The notes: generated by a model not told the origin, from the sequence alone. Numbered from the stretch's first letter, positions 15,244 to 21,767 are shown. The stretch is 26,601 bases of DNA from Nitrospira sp. UBA5699 (GCA_002420105.1 DIHJ01000076.1:1-26601); one strand, 5' to 3'. Numbers and translations are program-made.

Positions 15244-15257
15244 GCCTGTTGAAAAAT
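15244..15257 (+). repeat. Single terminus of the dispersed GGCTGTTGAAAA repeat
   Basis: GCCTGTTGAAAAAT matches the outer end of the complete element at 16187-16308. It fills the gap between the third radical SAM stop and the phzF start, and the phzF ATG (15256) lies inside its edge. Only one arm is present. Confidence 0.5.
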
Positions 15258-16185
15258 GTCTGAGCGACGCACGCTGAAGTTCTACCAGGCCGATGTGTTC
15301 ACCGCCCAGCCGTTCGGCGGCAATCCCGTCGCCGTGTTCCCCGACGCGCAGGGCCTCACCGACGACCAGTTGCAGCAGATCGCGCGGGAGATGAACCTCT
15401 CCGAGACCGTCTTCGTGTTTCCGCCGAGCGATCCGGCCGCCGTGGTCCGGCTCCGCATCTTCACCCCGACTCAGGAGATTCCCTTCGCCGGGCATCCGGT
15501 GGTCGGCACCTTCTACGTGCTGGCCCGGCTCGGCATGCTGGCGACGCCCGAACCGGTGACGCGCGTGGTGCAGGAGTGCAACATCGGCTTGTTTCCGGTC
15601 GAACTGCACGCCAGGGACGGGCAGGTGACCCGCGTGGTCATGACGCAGCCGGAGCCGCAGTTTCTCGGCACGGTCGAGGGCACGGAGGATCTCTACAAGG
15701 TCGCGAGCGCGCTGGGGTTGTCCAAGCACGTCATCTCGGATACGAAGTGGCCGATCGAAGTGGTCTCCACCGGCCTGCCGGTCATGATCGTGCCGGTGCG
15801 GACCCTCACGGGAGTCCGGTCCATCAGGCCCGATGCCTCCGCGATCATGGACGTCTGCGACCGGTTCGGCGCCAACGGGATGATGGTGTTCACGACGGTC
15901 ACGGTCGAGCCTTCGGCCACCGTGCATGCCAGGATGTTCGCCCCCTCGATCGGCATCCTCGAGGATCCCGCGACGGGAAGCGCCAGCGGCGCGCTGGGCG
16001 CCTACCTGGTGCAGAACGGCGTGGTCGACGTCGGGCCCATGACCGAATTGCTCATCGAGCAGGGCTACGAGATGGAACGGCCCTCGAACATCCTGGTGCG
16101 GGTGGAATCGGACGACGACGCGATTCAATCGGTCAAGGTGGGAGGGCAGGTGGTCATGGTGGTGGAGGGAACGCTGCGCTACTAG
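15256..16185 (+). CDS. PhzF-family isomerase/epimerase-like protein
   Basis: A 309-aa member of the PhzF fold, two similar halves related to diaminopimelate epimerase. Diagnostic features are the opening FYQADVFTAQPFGGNPVAVF (9-28), the catalytic-site MNLSETVFV with Glu50, the RIFTPTQEIPFAGHPVVGT loop (67-85), and in the second half the ARMFAPSIGILEDPATGSASGALGAYL block (about 226-252). PhzF of phenazine synthesis isomerises a dihydro-hydroxyanthranilate, but most members are unlinked to phenazine and their substrates are unknown; no other phenazine gene is present here. It follows the third radical SAM gene by 14 bp and could share its transcript. The Shine-Dalgarno is poor because repeat sequence occupies the leader. 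Confidence 0.92.
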   Translation: MSERRTLKFYQADVFTAQPFGGNPVAVFPDAQGLTDDQLQQIAREMNLSETVFVFPPSDPAAVVRLRIFTPTQEIPFAGHPVVGTFYVLARLGMLATPEPVTRVVQECNIGLFPVELHARDGQVTRVVMTQPEPQFLGTVEGTEDLYKVASALGLSKHVISDTKWPIEVVSTGLPVMIVPVRTLTGVRSIRPDASAIMDVCDRFGANGMMVFTTVTVEPSATVHARMFAPSIGILEDPATGSASGALGAYLVQNGVVDVGPMTELLIEQGYEMERPSNILVRVESDDDAIQSVKVGGQVVMVVEGTLRY

Positions 16186-16186
16186 C

Positions 16187-16308
16187 GGCTGTTGAAAACG
16201 CCCTTCAGCGGCGTTCTCGCCTTGAAAGCATCCTCAACGTACCCCGGAGGGTACGCCTGCGGTGCTTTCGTCGGCTGGGGCCCTGCTGAGAGGCCGTTTT
16301 GAACAGCC
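16187..16308. repeat. MITE-like palindromic element with imperfect terminal inverted repeats
   Basis: The left end GGCTGTTGAAAACGCCC and right end GGCCGTTTTGAACAGCC are near-perfect inverted repeats. Inside lies a perfect 7-bp hairpin CGTACCC / GGGTACG (16238-16244, 16249-16255). There is no coding capacity. I recall such GGCTGTTGAAAAA palindromes as scattered through Nitrospira-type genomes; the copy number here was not determined. It begins 2 bp after the phzF stop. Confidence 0.75.
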
Positions 16309-16599
16309 TTTCTGATTAATATCTTGAACAGACGACCACATTCTCAGTCTCAGTCGCCGCGCTCCCTGCGGCCTTGCCTGATGAAAGGCGCGTCCTGGCA
16401 CGCCGGGGTTGGGCGGGTGAGAACAGCGACCGGTTTCAGCGTCCTGTGTGACGAAAGGGGAAAGAACACGCATCCATTCTCAATTGCAACGCTTCCGGGT
16501 GCTTCGCTGATCGCTTCTTGGTAAAATGGCTCAACGAATCGGATTGGCGCGGGCCGGCGCGACGATCGTGTGGGCGTAACTCATAACAGGGGGGATTTC
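16309..16599. other. Intergenic stretch, probably degenerate repeat DNA
   Basis: About 290 bp without a supported gene. The GC-rich part (CGCGCTCCCTGCGGCCTTGC, around 16358-16377, then GGCGCGTCCTGGCACGCCGG) looks like repeat remnant and continues the palindromic element. The final 12 bp contain AGGGGGGA, the ribosome binding site of the CBS gene. Confidence 0.5.
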
Positions 16600-17034
16600 A
16601 TGGCTACAGTGTCGCAGATTATGACCAAGCGTCCGAAGTCCATCGGGCCGAAGACCTCGATCGTCAGCGCGGCCAAGACGATGCGAACGGCGCGCGTCGG
16701 TTCGCTCTTCGTGAAGAAGGGCAAGCAGCTGGTCGGGATCGTGACCGATACGGACATTGTGCGCCGCGCGGTCTCCACCAACAAGAGCCTGGGCAAGCTG
16801 ACGGTGGAAAAGATCATGACCCAGCCGATCTGCACGATCGAGGGCAGTCAGTCGGTCGACGATGCGCAGGACATGATGGGCGATCTCGGCGTCCGCCATC
16901 TCGCCGTCACCAAGAACGGCTCGATCGTCGGCGTGGTCTCCGTGCGGGATCTGCTGCTGCACTACAAGCGTTATGCGCAGTCGAAGATTCCGGCGGTGGA
17001 GATGTATCCGGAACCGAAGATCGGGCAAGACTAG
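16600..17034 (+). CDS. Two-CBS-domain regulatory protein
   Basis: The 144-aa protein consists of a tandem CBS pair (Bateman module). The first is about 1-60 (VSQIMTKRPKSIGPKTSIVSAA to LVGIVTDTDIVRRAV). The second is about 68-128 (VEKIMTQPICTIEGSQSVDDA, VRHLAVTKNGSIVGVVSVRDLL). Such modules bind adenine nucleotides or S-adenosylmethionine and usually regulate a partner. The presence of S-adenosylmethionine enzymes upstream makes the ligand an interesting question, but no binding residue settles it. AGGGGGGA 4 nt upstream supports ATG 16600 over the in-frame GTG at 16570. It has its own leader after the repeat element, so it is probably transcribed independently of phzF. Confidence 0.92.
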   Translation: MATVSQIMTKRPKSIGPKTSIVSAAKTMRTARVGSLFVKKGKQLVGIVTDTDIVRRAVSTNKSLGKLTVEKIMTQPICTIEGSQSVDDAQDMMGDLGVRHLAVTKNGSIVGVVSVRDLLLHYKRYAQSKIPAVEMYPEPKIGQD

Positions 17035-17043
17035 CAGATCATC

Positions 17044-17143
17044 GGGGCAAAGGGGGTAGCGGGATAAAAAGGGGTAGAGAGTTAGGAAGAATCGAAACTA
17101 TCCCTCTACCCCGGCCGTTGCGATTTTTACCCCTATATACCCC
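17044..17143. repeat. Inverted pair of GGGGTA-rich arms between convergent genes
   Basis: The left arm 17044-17088 (GGGGTA, GGGATAAAAAGGGGTAGAG) is matched in complement by the right arm 17098-17143 (CTATCCCTCTACCCC, then TTTTTACCCCTATATACCCC). The right arm has one about 13-nt insertion. The structure fills the gap between the CBS and moaB stops and could be a bidirectional terminator. Confidence 0.75.
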
Positions 17144-17145
17144 GT

Positions 17146-17661
17146 CTACTTTGTGAGTTCTTTCACCAGGTGCCCGAGTTCCGGGAGGATGAGTTTTTCC
17201 ATCGCGAGGCGGACGGCGTTTTCGGAGCCCGGGGTGGAGAAGAGGACGCGGCCTTTGATGATGCCGGCCGTGGCCCGGCTCATGATCGCCGGTGAGCCGA
17301 TCTCCTGATAGGTGAGGAAGCGGAACACTTCGCCGAATCCGTCCAGCCGTTTTTCCAGCATCGCATCGACCGCTTCGAAGGTCGAATCCCGCCGCGAGAT
17401 GCCCGTCCCGCCGTTGATGATGATCGCCTGCACGGCGTCGTTGGCGAGGCCTTCCCCGATCCGTTCCCTGATCTGCGCCGGTTCGTCCTTGACGAGATGA
17501 TAGGCGGCGACGTGGTGGCCCTGCTCCTCGAGCAGTTTCTGGATGAGCCGGCCGCTGCCGTCGGTGTCCGGCGTGCGGCTGTCGCTGCAGGTGATGACCA
17601 TGCACCCCACCGACCTGGGCGCGTGGTGCTTGTGTTCTTTGTGGCTGGGAGTGGCGGTCAT
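17146..17661 (-). CDS. moaB: MoaB/Mog-type molybdopterin adenylyltransferase-like protein
   Basis: A 171-aa member of the MoaB/MogA family, which activates molybdopterin by adenylation before molybdenum insertion. The Rossmann-like core has GCMVITCSDSRTPDTDGSG (about 19-37), where the Ser-Asp-Arg region contacts substrate, the family signature IINGGTGIS followed by RRDSTFEAV (about 81-97), and FLTYQEIGSPAIMSRATAGI, with the C-terminal LFSTPGSENAVRLAMEKLILPELGHL. ATG 17661 is favoured; a further 6 codons upstream are open. No other molybdenum cofactor gene is visible nearby. Separation of MoaB from MogA by sequence alone is uncertain. Confidence 0.9.
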   Translation of the reverse strand: MTATPSHKEHKHHAPRSVGCMVITCSDSRTPDTDGSGRLIQKLLEEQGHHVAAYHLVKDEPAQIRERIGEGLANDAVQAIIINGGTGISRRDSTFEAVDAMLEKRLDGFGEVFRFLTYQEIGSPAIMSRATAGIIKGRVLFSTPGSENAVRLAMEKLILPELGHLVKELTK

Positions 17662-17675
17662 TGGGGTGATTAGGA

Positions 17676-17743
17676 GCAAGAGGCAAGGGGCTGGGGACAG
17701 GATTCAGGATGTGCCTATTGCCTCTGCCCCCTCGCCTCTCGCC
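17676..17743. repeat. Imperfect inverted repeat built of GAGGCAAGGGG-type words
   Basis: The left arm near 17676-17701 contains GCAAGAGGCAAGGGG and the right arm near 17713-17743 is CCTATTGCCTCTGCCCCCTC plus GCCTCTCGCC. In the best block 13 of 15 positions pair. It sits between two leftward genes, just after the ferredoxin stop and before the moaB start. Confidence 0.65.
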
Positions 17744-17749
17744 GGTTTT

Positions 17750-18076
17750 TTATTTCCACACCGCGTCGGGGTTGAGTTTCGCCGCCGGCTTGCCGCCCTT
17801 GATGTGCTCGTCGATGATCGTGGCGACGTCGGCTTCCGTGACCTTGGAGTACCAGGTGCCGTCCGGATAGACCACCACGGTCGGACCCTGTTCGCAGGGG
17901 CCGAGGCAGGAGGACCCGCTCACGAGCACCTCGCCCGGCATCACGCCTTTCTGCATGAGCCCCATGTTGAAGGCCATCAGCAACTGGGCTGAGCCGGCGC
18001 TGCCGCAGGACGGCTTCGGGTGACCGGGAGGACGGGCGTTGGTGCAGACGACGATGTGATATTTCGGTTTCGGCAT
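17750..18076 (-). CDS. Thioredoxin-fold [2Fe-2S] ferredoxin
   Basis: A 108-aa electron carrier of the class that includes the NuoE-like and Aquifex-type thioredoxin-fold ferredoxins. The four expected ligands are Cys11 and Cys24 (CTNARPPGHPKPSC) and Cys57 and Cys61 (SCLGPCEQGP). The strand VVVYPDGTWYSKVTEADVATIIDEHI closes the fold, followed by a short Lys-rich tail. The start is supported by GAGGAG about 5 nt upstream on the minus strand. It lies in a leftward run with the cyclotransferase-like gene and moaB. The redox partner cannot be assigned from the window. Confidence 0.93.
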   Translation of the reverse strand: MPKPKYHIVVCTNARPPGHPKPSCGSAGSAQLLMAFNMGLMQKGVMPGEVLVSGSSCLGPCEQGPTVVVYPDGTWYSKVTEADVATIIDEHIKGGKPAAKLNPDAVWK

Positions 18077-18101
18077 GAGTTCTCCTCGTTTGGTAGCGAT
18101 A

Positions 18102-18129
18102 AGCTGTCAGCTATCCGCAGCTGACGGCT
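18102..18129. repeat. Hairpin built of AGCTGTCAGCT words
   Basis: AGCTGTCAGCT (18102-18112) and AGCTGACGGCT (18119-18129) pair at 10 of 11 positions around ATCCGC. A further AAGCTGTCA word at 18132-18140 overlaps the stop codon of the upstream leftward gene. It lies between two leftward genes. Confidence 0.65.
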
Positions 18130-18137
18130 CAAAGCTG

Positions 18138-18581
18138 TCATTTTGGTCTGTACGCCTGCCACTGCTCGATGCATTCTTCGGGGAATTTCCAGTGCTTGAG
18201 GCCTTTGATCACCCAGTCGAGATAGTGATCCTTGGGCTTGAACTTCCCGATCGGAGTGGCGGCGTAGGTCGTGACCAGGATCTTTTCGCCGGCCTCGGTC
18301 AGCACGGTCACCTGGACGTGCCGGAAGGCTCCCTGCGGGACGTCGTCTTCGAATTTGTCCAGGAGCTTCAGGTCTTCGTCGGTCACCTCGAAGATCGCGC
18401 CCCAGACCTTCTCGCCCGGTGACGGTGCGACGCTGGCCAGGCCGCAGCGCCATTGCGAGGACCAGCGGCAGAACTGGATCGTATGGTCGGGGAGGGTGGC
18501 AAGCATGAGGAACTGGTGTTCCGGAGCGCGCCGTTTCAACTGGGTCGGGTTGAGGTTGTCGCCGTAGAGAAAGAATTTCAT
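18138..18581 (-). CDS. Gamma-glutamylcyclotransferase-fold (AIG2-like) protein
   Basis: The 147-aa protein begins MKFFLYGDNLNPTQLKRRAP, the substrate-loop start of the GGCT/AIG2 fold (usual consensus Y-G-S-N, here Y-G-D-N). It continues with VWGAIFEVTDEDLKLLDKFED, where the Glu/Asp region after the LLD helix normally holds the catalytic acid, and YHLDW-like YLDWVIKGLKHWKFPEEC near the end. Cyclotransferases of this fold convert gamma-glutamyl amines to 5-oxoproline. The specific substrate is unknown and the Ser-to-Asp change in the first motif may matter. It is probably the first gene of the leftward run toward the ferredoxin. Confidence 0.82.
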   Translation of the reverse strand: MKFFLYGDNLNPTQLKRRAPEHQFLMLATLPDHTIQFCRWSSQWRCGLASVAPSPGEKVWGAIFEVTDEDLKLLDKFEDDVPQGAFRHVQVTVLTEAGEKILVTTYAATPIGKFKPKDHYLDWVIKGLKHWKFPEECIEQWQAYRPK

Positions 18582-18877
18582 CGGTGATCCGTTGCCTCGC
18601 TGGCCGTTCGTTCAAGCCCGGTCGGTACTTGTAGCATACCCGCTTTCGCCCGCACAAGCCGCAAGCGGGCCGTGGAACATCTCCCCCGGCGGCGTTTCTG
18701 CCTTCGCCGAAGCGCTTCGCGCAGGCGGGTCGCGTCGCGGAGAGGCTCAGCATCCGCCTCGCTTCTGCGCCCGCTGCGGCCTTCTGCCCGCGCCCGACGG
18801 CGCGCCGGATTGACTTCATGCGCGCGCTGTTCCTAAGATGCCCCGATGGATTCATACGACAGAGGTGCAAGCTCCCG
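18582..18877. other. Divergent intergenic region with GC-rich degenerate repeat
   Basis: About 296 bp between divergent genes. The middle (about 18672-18785, CCCCGGCGGCGTTTCTGCCT, CGCCTCGCTTCTGCGCCCGC) resembles degraded copies of dispersed palindromic elements in composition and word use, but I could not define its ends. Promoters for both neighbours should lie here; no consensus was clear. Confidence 0.45.
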
Positions 18878-19354
18878 ATGGTAAAAATCATCCACTATGC
18901 GGTCGTGGCGGTGCTGGTGCTCGGCGGGGTCTATTACGTCTGGACCAAGCCGCCGTCCGTCAATCCGCTGATCGACCGCCGGGGGGCCGACGCCCTGGCG
19001 CTGGTGCAGACGCACCGGGCGCAGGGCTATCCGACGATTCTGCAGGCGATGACCGAGCACGTCCGTTCCATGAAGGAGCGCGGACTGAACGCACGGCTCG
19101 GGGAATGGCGGGTCAAGCAGGTGGACGGGGATTTGTATGAAGTGCGCGTCCAGTTGCGGGATCAGGGCAAAACCGGGCAGTGGTTCGAGCGGGAATTCAT
19201 CTGGCACGCGAACCTGTCGCTCAAGAAGGTCAACGCCGCATCGCTTCCGGCCGACGGCGTCACGCCCAAGGCGCCGGACCCGGATGAACCGGCCGCGCCG
19301 GCTCCGCCCGTTCCGCAGCTTCCACCGGCTCCGAAGACTCTCGGCCCTACTTGA
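18878..19354 (+). CDS. Membrane-anchored protein of unknown function
   Basis: ATG 18878 gives a 158-aa protein opening with one hydrophobic helix (residues 5-22, HYAVVAVLVLGGVYYVW). An upstream in-frame ATG at 18818 would put a charged leader before it and is less likely. GAGGTG at 18862-18867 is a moderate Shine-Dalgarno. After the anchor come a mixed helix (ADALALVQTHRAQGYPTILQA) and strands LGEWRVKQVDG and DLYEVRVQLRDQ, then WFEREFIWHANLSLKKVN. The end is a Pro/Ala-rich disordered tail. The fold after the anchor is probably periplasmic. I do not recognise the family. Its stop lies inside the 3' end of the convergent Rieske gene, an 8-bp overlap. Confidence 0.7.
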   Translation: MVKIIHYAVVAVLVLGGVYYVWTKPPSVNPLIDRRGADALALVQTHRAQGYPTILQAMTEHVRSMKERGLNARLGEWRVKQVDGDLYEVRVQLRDQGKTGQWFEREFIWHANLSLKKVNAASLPADGVTPKAPDPDEPAAPAPPVPQLPPAPKTLGPT

Positions 19355-19667
19355 ACCCCTCGGGCAGCGCCACCTGGACCAGATTGCCTTCGATGCGGAC
19401 CGGGCAGCAGGCGACGGTGAAGTTGGGGTTGCCGGGCCGTTCTCCCGTGCGCACGTTGAACTGCCAGCCGTGCCAGGGACATTCGACGACCTCATCGGTG
19501 AGATGCCCCTCTCCCAGCGGCCCGCCTGCATGGGGACAGGTATTATCGACGGCGAAGAATGTCCCTGCCACGTTGAACAGGGCGATCCAGATCCCCCGTA
19601 CCTCCACGGTTTTCCCGGTTCCCGGGGGAATCTCCTCGACGGTGGCGACGGTCACGAAGTCAAACAT
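19347..19667 (-). CDS. Rieske-type [2Fe-2S] ferredoxin
   Basis: The 106-aa protein is a stand-alone Rieske domain. Cluster ligands are Cys44 and His46 in DNTCPHAGGPLGEG and Cys63 and His66 in VECPWHGWQFNVRTG. The surrounding strands (VTVATVEEIPPGTGKTVEV; CPVRIEGNLVQVAL) are typical of the dioxygenase ferredoxin / NirD-like group. No signal peptide or anchor is present, so it is a soluble cytoplasmic electron carrier. It has no adjacent oxygenase or reductase gene. The 3' end overlaps the convergent membrane-protein gene by 8 bp. No strong Shine-Dalgarno is visible, but the start is fixed by homology. Confidence 0.95.
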   Translation of the reverse strand: MFDFVTVATVEEIPPGTGKTVEVRGIWIALFNVAGTFFAVDNTCPHAGGPLGEGHLTDEVVECPWHGWQFNVRTGERPGNPNFTVACCPVRIEGNLVQVALPEGFK

Positions 19668-19833
19668 GGGTCCTCGCGGTCCGGTCCTGCTGGCGGGGGC
19701 CGGTACCCCTGCGGAACGGCCCGTAGCTTGATTTCAACGTCATCTTATGGCATAGAAATACGTGAGCGTACCCCAGACCGATGGAAGGCCCTCTCAGACA
19801 AGGAGCCTCGGTTGGGAATGAGGATTCCACCGT

Positions 19834-20379
19834 ATGGAAATGACCCTCCTGCTCAATTCCACCTACGAACCCCTGCGTGTCGTTCATTGGCAAAAAGCGA
19901 TCGCTCTGCTGTGGCAAGGTAAAGTCGAGGTTCTGGAGGTGTACGATCGCGAGGTCCACGGCGTATCGATCTCCTTCAAGCTGCCCTCGGTCATGCGGCT
20001 TCTCAAGCTCGTTCGACTGAAGGACAGCCACCGCGCGGTCAAGTTCTCCCGCATCAACATCTTCACCAGAGACGGGTATACCTGCCAGTACTGCCGCAGC
20101 AAGTTCCGCACGGAAGAACTGACGTTCGATCACGTGGTCCCTATCGCGAAGGGCGGGCGCAAGACGTGGGAGAACATCGTGACGGCCTGCTGGCGCTGCA
20201 ACAACAGGAAAAGCGGCCGGACGCCCGATGAGGCCGGCATGCGCCTGATGAAACGGCCGGTCAAACCGCGCTGGAGTCCCATCGTCACGATCACCATCGG
20301 CATCAGGAATACACCGGAAAGCTGGCGGGACTACCTCTATTGGAACATGGAACTCGACGCGGACCCGTCGGGACCGTGA
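19834..20379 (+). CDS. HNH endonuclease family protein
   Basis: The 181-aa protein has the McrA-like HNH core: zinc ligands Cys84 and Cys87 (CQYC), the catalytic FDHVVPIAKGG with His100, Asn114 in WENIVTAC, and the second zinc pair Cys119 and Cys122 (CWRC). The N-terminal about 70 residues (LLNSTYEPLRVVHWQKAI, KVEVLEVYD) are the usual extension of the widespread chromosomal HNH group found outside mobile elements. Whether the nuclease acts in defence, repair or RNA processing is not known for this group. It stands alone between a Rieske gene and a convergent CcmI-like gene. Starts at 19834 and 19840 are both possible. Confidence 0.93.
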   Translation: MEMTLLLNSTYEPLRVVHWQKAIALLWQGKVEVLEVYDREVHGVSISFKLPSVMRLLKLVRLKDSHRAVKFSRINIFTRDGYTCQYCRSKFRTEELTFDHVVPIAKGGRKTWENIVTACWRCNNRKSGRTPDEAGMRLMKRPVKPRWSPIVTITIGIRNTPESWRDYLYWNMELDADPSGP

Positions 20380-20390
20380 CGAAGAATGCA

Positions 20391-20457
20391 TAATGTGGAA
20401 TTAGGAATGTGGAATGGTCCCGTCCGCAGTTCATTCCTCATTCCAAATTTCACATTC
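20391..20457. repeat. 26-bp imperfect inverted repeat built of GGAATGTGGAATG words
   Basis: The left arm 20391-20416 and right arm 20432-20457 pair at most positions (17 of the 20 nearest the loop by hand count) around GTCCCGTCCGCAGTT. It sits between the convergent HNH and CcmI-like genes. Its composition is clearly more AT-rich than both neighbours. Confidence 0.75.
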
Positions 20458-20477
20458 CACAGTTCCTTCTCTCCCAG

Positions 20478-20930
20478 TCAGTGCACCTTATCTAACACAA
20501 TCTCCAGATCGCGGCCGCCGGGGAGCGTGGGGTTCTTCGCGTAGCGTCCCTCGATGTCGCCCGGCTGCGCGGGGCCTGCCTGTCCGTCCCGATCCAGTCT
20601 CGCAATCACGTCCACCATCCCCCGCAGTTCCGAGCCCTGCACCATCACGTCCGCGTTCGTGATTTCGAACGGTGCCGGGAACGTGGGGTTCTCGATCCGT
20701 TTCGCCGCGACCGGCCTGGGCGTGCCGCCCGGTCTTCTGACGATCACGAAGAGCACGTCGGTCGGACGGACTTGATCGGCCAGCGCCGGGCTGATCACGA
20801 CCCGGCCGGCGATCACGGCTTCTCCGCCCTGCGGGTCGCAGCTGTGGGCCAGACCGAGCCAGGCGGCGATCGCGGCCAGGCCGATGATGCTGCCGGCGAC
20901 GCCGATCGTTCCGAGTTTGTATCCCGCCAT
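20478..20930 (-). CDS. Membrane-anchored CcmI/CycH C-terminal-like protein
   Basis: The 150-aa protein has one N-terminal membrane helix (about 8-29, ending near a Cys) followed by a periplasmic domain that follows the C-terminal part of the cytochrome c biogenesis factor CcmI: AGRVVISPALADQVRPTDVLFVIVRR, PRPVAAKRIENPTFPAPFEI, ADVMVQGSELRGMVDVIARL and PGDIEGRYA. CcmI holds apocytochrome c for heme ligation; here the N-terminal CcmI coiled region and TPR part are absent, so this is a reduced stand-alone module. Nitrifier-type bacteria make many c-type cytochromes, but no other ccm gene is adjacent. The start has a spaced AAGAGG site. It converges on the HNH gene. Confidence 0.75.
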   Translation of the reverse strand: MAGYKLGTIGVAGSIIGLAAIAAWLGLAHSCDPQGGEAVIAGRVVISPALADQVRPTDVLFVIVRRPGGTPRPVAAKRIENPTFPAPFEITNADVMVQGSELRGMVDVIARLDRDGQAGPAQPGDIEGRYAKNPTLPGGRDLEIVLDKVH

Positions 20931-21067
20931 CTGTCATGCCTCTTGGGAAATGGTTGTAAAAAGCGCTGCATTATACCGATGTGAAGCAGAAAAGGGGAGG
21001 GCATGGTTTACGCTGGAAAAGGCTCTGTTGTATGATGGGCCCTCTTTTTGAACATGGAGGAATGACC

Positions 21068-21721
21068 ATGGCTGCAAATCCCGGTTTCCCGCTCACGCTC
21101 GATGTCCGGGGCTATCCGGTGCTCGTCCTTGGCGGTGATGAGGAAGCCGCAGAAAAGACGCAACGCCTGCTGGACTCCGGCGCCAAAGTCACCGTCGTGG
21201 CGCCTACGCTCCACGATCATCTCAAGCAACTGGCCGCGTCCGCCAAAGTCGTGCACCGGGGGCGCCATTTCCGGGAGACCGATCTGGAGAGCGCAATTCT
21301 GGTGCTCAACATGATTCACGGCGACAAGGACTTTGCTCGGTCGTTGTTCGCCAAGGCGCGCGAGAAAAAGTTCCTGCTGTGGTCCGCCGATTTTCCGGAG
21401 GCCTCGACCGTAAACATGCCGGCCGTGGTCGCCACGGGCCATGTCCGGGTCGCGATCAGCACCAGCGGCATGGCGCCGGCGCTGTCGGCCTTCATGAAGG
21501 AGGATCTGGAGCGGATTCTGGACCGGGATTTCGCCGCCTTTGTGGAGTGGCTCGGCGTGCTGCGGGAACAGGCGAAAGCCAACGAGCCGGATGCGGAAAA
21601 ACGCCGGACGATGCTGCGCGAAGCGCTGGACGGGTTCCGGCTGTTGGGCAAGGTGCAGTATCCGAAGGTCTGGCTCGACGAACGGACCGCGGCCCCGGCG
21701 GGCGCGAAACGCGAAGGCTGA
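21068..21721 (+). CDS. Precorrin-2 dehydrogenase/sirohydrochlorin ferrochelatase-like protein, divergent
   Basis: The 217-aa protein matches the N-terminal CysG / Met8-type module that oxidises precorrin-2 and inserts iron for siroheme. FPLTLDVRGYPVLVLGGDEEAAEKTQRLL begins the NAD-binding fold, GAKVTVVAPTL follows, and the dimer domain contains STVNMPAVVATGHVRVAISTSGMAPALSAFMKEDLERIL. Two sites differ from the usual pattern: the G-G-G-x-V-A glycine loop reads G-G-D-E-E-A, and the A-T-D/N-D segment holding the catalytic Asp reads LNMIHGDKD. Activity is therefore not certain. GGAGG at 21056-21060 favours ATG 21068 over ATG 21062. The C-terminal methyltransferase part of CysG is absent. The thiamine-binding gene follows 46 bp on. 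Confidence 0.85.
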   Translation: MAANPGFPLTLDVRGYPVLVLGGDEEAAEKTQRLLDSGAKVTVVAPTLHDHLKQLAASAKVVHRGRHFRETDLESAILVLNMIHGDKDFARSLFAKAREKKFLLWSADFPEASTVNMPAVVATGHVRVAISTSGMAPALSAFMKEDLERILDRDFAAFVEWLGVLREQAKANEPDAEKRRTMLREALDGFRLLGKVQYPKVWLDERTAAPAGAKREG

Positions 21722-21767
21722 TCCTCGGAGCTGAGGGCCGACAGCCGATAACAAGGAGTGACCGATC

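Noticed and set aside
19726..19760. A promoter (TTGATT ... CATAGA) ahead of the HNH gene
   Set aside because: The -10 match is poor and the alternatives are equally weak.
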